Below are positions 63,401 to 64,000 of a stretch of DNA of 64,000 bases, one piece after another. The first letter of the stretch is position 1, and every line of letters starts with the position of its first letter. Origin of the DNA: Elymus sibiricus (Eukaryota > Streptophyta > Magnoliopsida > Poales > Poaceae); contig CM077665.1 in the NCBI GenBank assembly GCA_039707655.1, forward strand, positions 448,011,531 to 448,075,530, in the 5' to 3' direction. The position numbers and the translations under genes were made by a program. A model generated the notes under the pieces. It was given only the letters and a program-made list of their open reading frames with translations. It made no database searches and was not told where the DNA came from.

Positions 63401-63528
63401 GTGCATATTGAATGCAGAAAAAGTCTTGAGTTAAAATATGTTTAAAAATATGAAATGCCTTTGTAATAGACGAGTTTTCGTCCGAAACCCTGATACTTCG
63501 AAGGAGATTGTCCAGTTTGTACATGAAG
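60471..63528. repeat. HOR unit 22: 9 monomers, copy of unit 3
   Basis: This unit is 3,058 bp, with the same order as 9853-12910, including the divergent 'agctcatg' / 'aatacag' / 'ccttttgtaat' monomer (from about 61151). At 61540 it has the usual G where the left copy has C. Confidence 0.83.
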
Positions 63529-64000
63529 TGCATCCAGTTTTCCCGTAACCCTCTCAACTTTTTAGCACATGCTATGTGGCTGAAATTATGATACCATGCC
63601 AATTTTCAACCATTTCAGAGTTCATTTGCATTGCTTTTCAATCTCAGGGTCTTCTTAGCTCAAAATAAATCATGAAATGCATGAAAAATAGCAAGTGAAG
63701 TCAGAAAAGGGTTGAAAAGTGATGATGTGGCTTTGAATGCTGCATATTGAATGCAGAAAAAGTCTTGAGTTAAAATATGTTTAAAAATATGAAATTCCTT
63801 TGTAATAGACATGTTTTCGTCCGAAACCCTGATACTTCGAAGGAGATTGTCCAGTTTCTACACGAAGTACATCCAGTTTTTCCCGTAACCCTCTCAACTT
63901 TTTAGCACGTGCTATGTGGGTGAAATTATGACACCATGCCAATTTTCAACCATTCCAGAGTTCATTTGCAGTGCTTTTCAATCTCAGGGTCATCTTAGCT
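63529..64000. repeat. HOR unit 23, truncated by window end: M1 and part of M2
   Basis: The unit holds a complete M1 (63529-63867) and 133 bp of M2 ('gcacgtgc', 'gacacc'). M1 carries 'aatgctgcat' (about 63735), a mark otherwise seen only in the M1 of units 3 and 22 (10060 and 60678). The sequence therefore resembles the start of the preceding unit, 3,058 bp upstream, and may be the first part of a tandem copy of it. Confidence 0.7.

Larger units (their letters stand above)
50619..63579. repeat. Right copy of the 50,618-bp-offset duplication
   Basis: This stretch repeats the first 12,961 bases of the window. It starts inside HOR unit 19 and spans units 20 (51299-56734, 16 monomers), 21 (56735-60470, 11 monomers) and 22 (60471-63528, 9 monomers). 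Continuation past 63580 differs from the left copy: here a normal M1 follows, whereas the left copy has the hybrid at 12962-13250. Confidence 0.88.
1..64000. repeat. Satellite DNA array, about 340-bp monomer, whole window
   Basis: The whole window is one tandem array of about 188 monomers of 338-340 bp, all in the same orientation, with no interruption by other DNA. Landmarks such as 'cttcgaaggag', 'catccagttt', 'tcatgaaatgcatg' and 'gtgatgatgtgg' recur once per monomer from end to end. Length differences come mostly from two homopolymers: five or four T's at monomer positions 10-14, and five or four A's at 256-260. The first monomer has 120 G+C in 340 bases (35%). No gene, transposon or unique sequence is present. 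The length is near two nucleosome repeats, as in many plant satellites. Centromeric, subtelomeric or knob location cannot be decided from the window. I do not recognise the named family. Confidence 0.97.

Noticed and set aside
1..64000. CRISPR array
   Set aside because: Repeats are about 340 bp and directly adjacent with no unique spacers, and no cas gene is present. The pattern is that of a satellite.
1..64000. Transposon, rDNA spacer or telomere repeat within the array
   Set aside because: I saw no target-site duplication, terminal repeat, polymerase-like frame, rRNA segment or short telomere-type repeat. Every 340-bp step is the same satellite.
1..64000. Inverted or palindromic blocks of monomers
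   Set aside because: All landmarks read in the same direction throughout. No orientation switch was seen.

Overview
The window holds a single kind of sequence: an uninterrupted head-to-tail array of an AT-rich satellite DNA with a monomer of about 340 bp. The first monomer is 35% G+C. All copies lie in the same orientation. If monomers are counted from the 'catccag' site at the window start, there are about 188 complete monomers plus a 133-bp partial one at the right edge. I find no protein gene, RNA gene, transposon, CRISPR array or unique-sequence gap. An array like this is typical of eukaryotic heterochromatin (centromeric, pericentromeric, subtelomeric or knob DNA). A monomer of roughly two nucleosome lengths is common in plants, so a plant is my best guess, but I do not recognise the family and the sequence does not prove the source.

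The monomers are not all alike. Linked single-base variants sort them into seven recurrent types, called M1 to M7 here, which follow each other in fixed order. They form a higher-order repeat (HOR) of 7 monomers, about 2,378 bp. M1 is easy to spot: it follows 'gtacatgaag' and has four instead of five T's at its positions 10-14. M1 starts lie at 681, 6117, 9853, 12911, 15629, 17667, 20044, 21742, 24120, 26499, 29558, 31936, 34313, 37031, 38390, 41108, 44167, 46545, 48922, 51299, 56735, 60471 and 63529. Eight of the 22 complete units have exactly 7 monomers. The others have 4, 5, 6, 8, 9, 11 or 16, and most of these can be read as the canonical unit with whole monomers deleted or duplicated.

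Duplications of several sizes lie on top of the HOR, one inside another: a 3-monomer (1,020 bp) block repeated three times (1359-4418), a 4-monomer duplication (6456-9172), a 5-monomer tandem duplication (1,698 bp, 19641-23062), a 12-monomer tandem duplication (4,077 bp offset, 33156-41158), a 43-monomer offset duplication (24575-34899 and 39184-49508) and a 149-monomer offset duplication (1-12961 and 50619-63579). Nearly all their variants are shared, including private ones, so the larger events are recent, or the assembly must be checked. Hybrid monomers mark several junctions. The clearest are at 13195-13239 and 37082-37232, where diagnostic variants of one type switch to those of another inside one monomer.

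The only open frames are short (up to 93 codons, mostly minus strand). They recur with the monomer, change frame with 1-base homopolymer indels, and are closed by a stop codon in about half of the monomer types. I treat them as by-products of the repeat and annotate no CDS.
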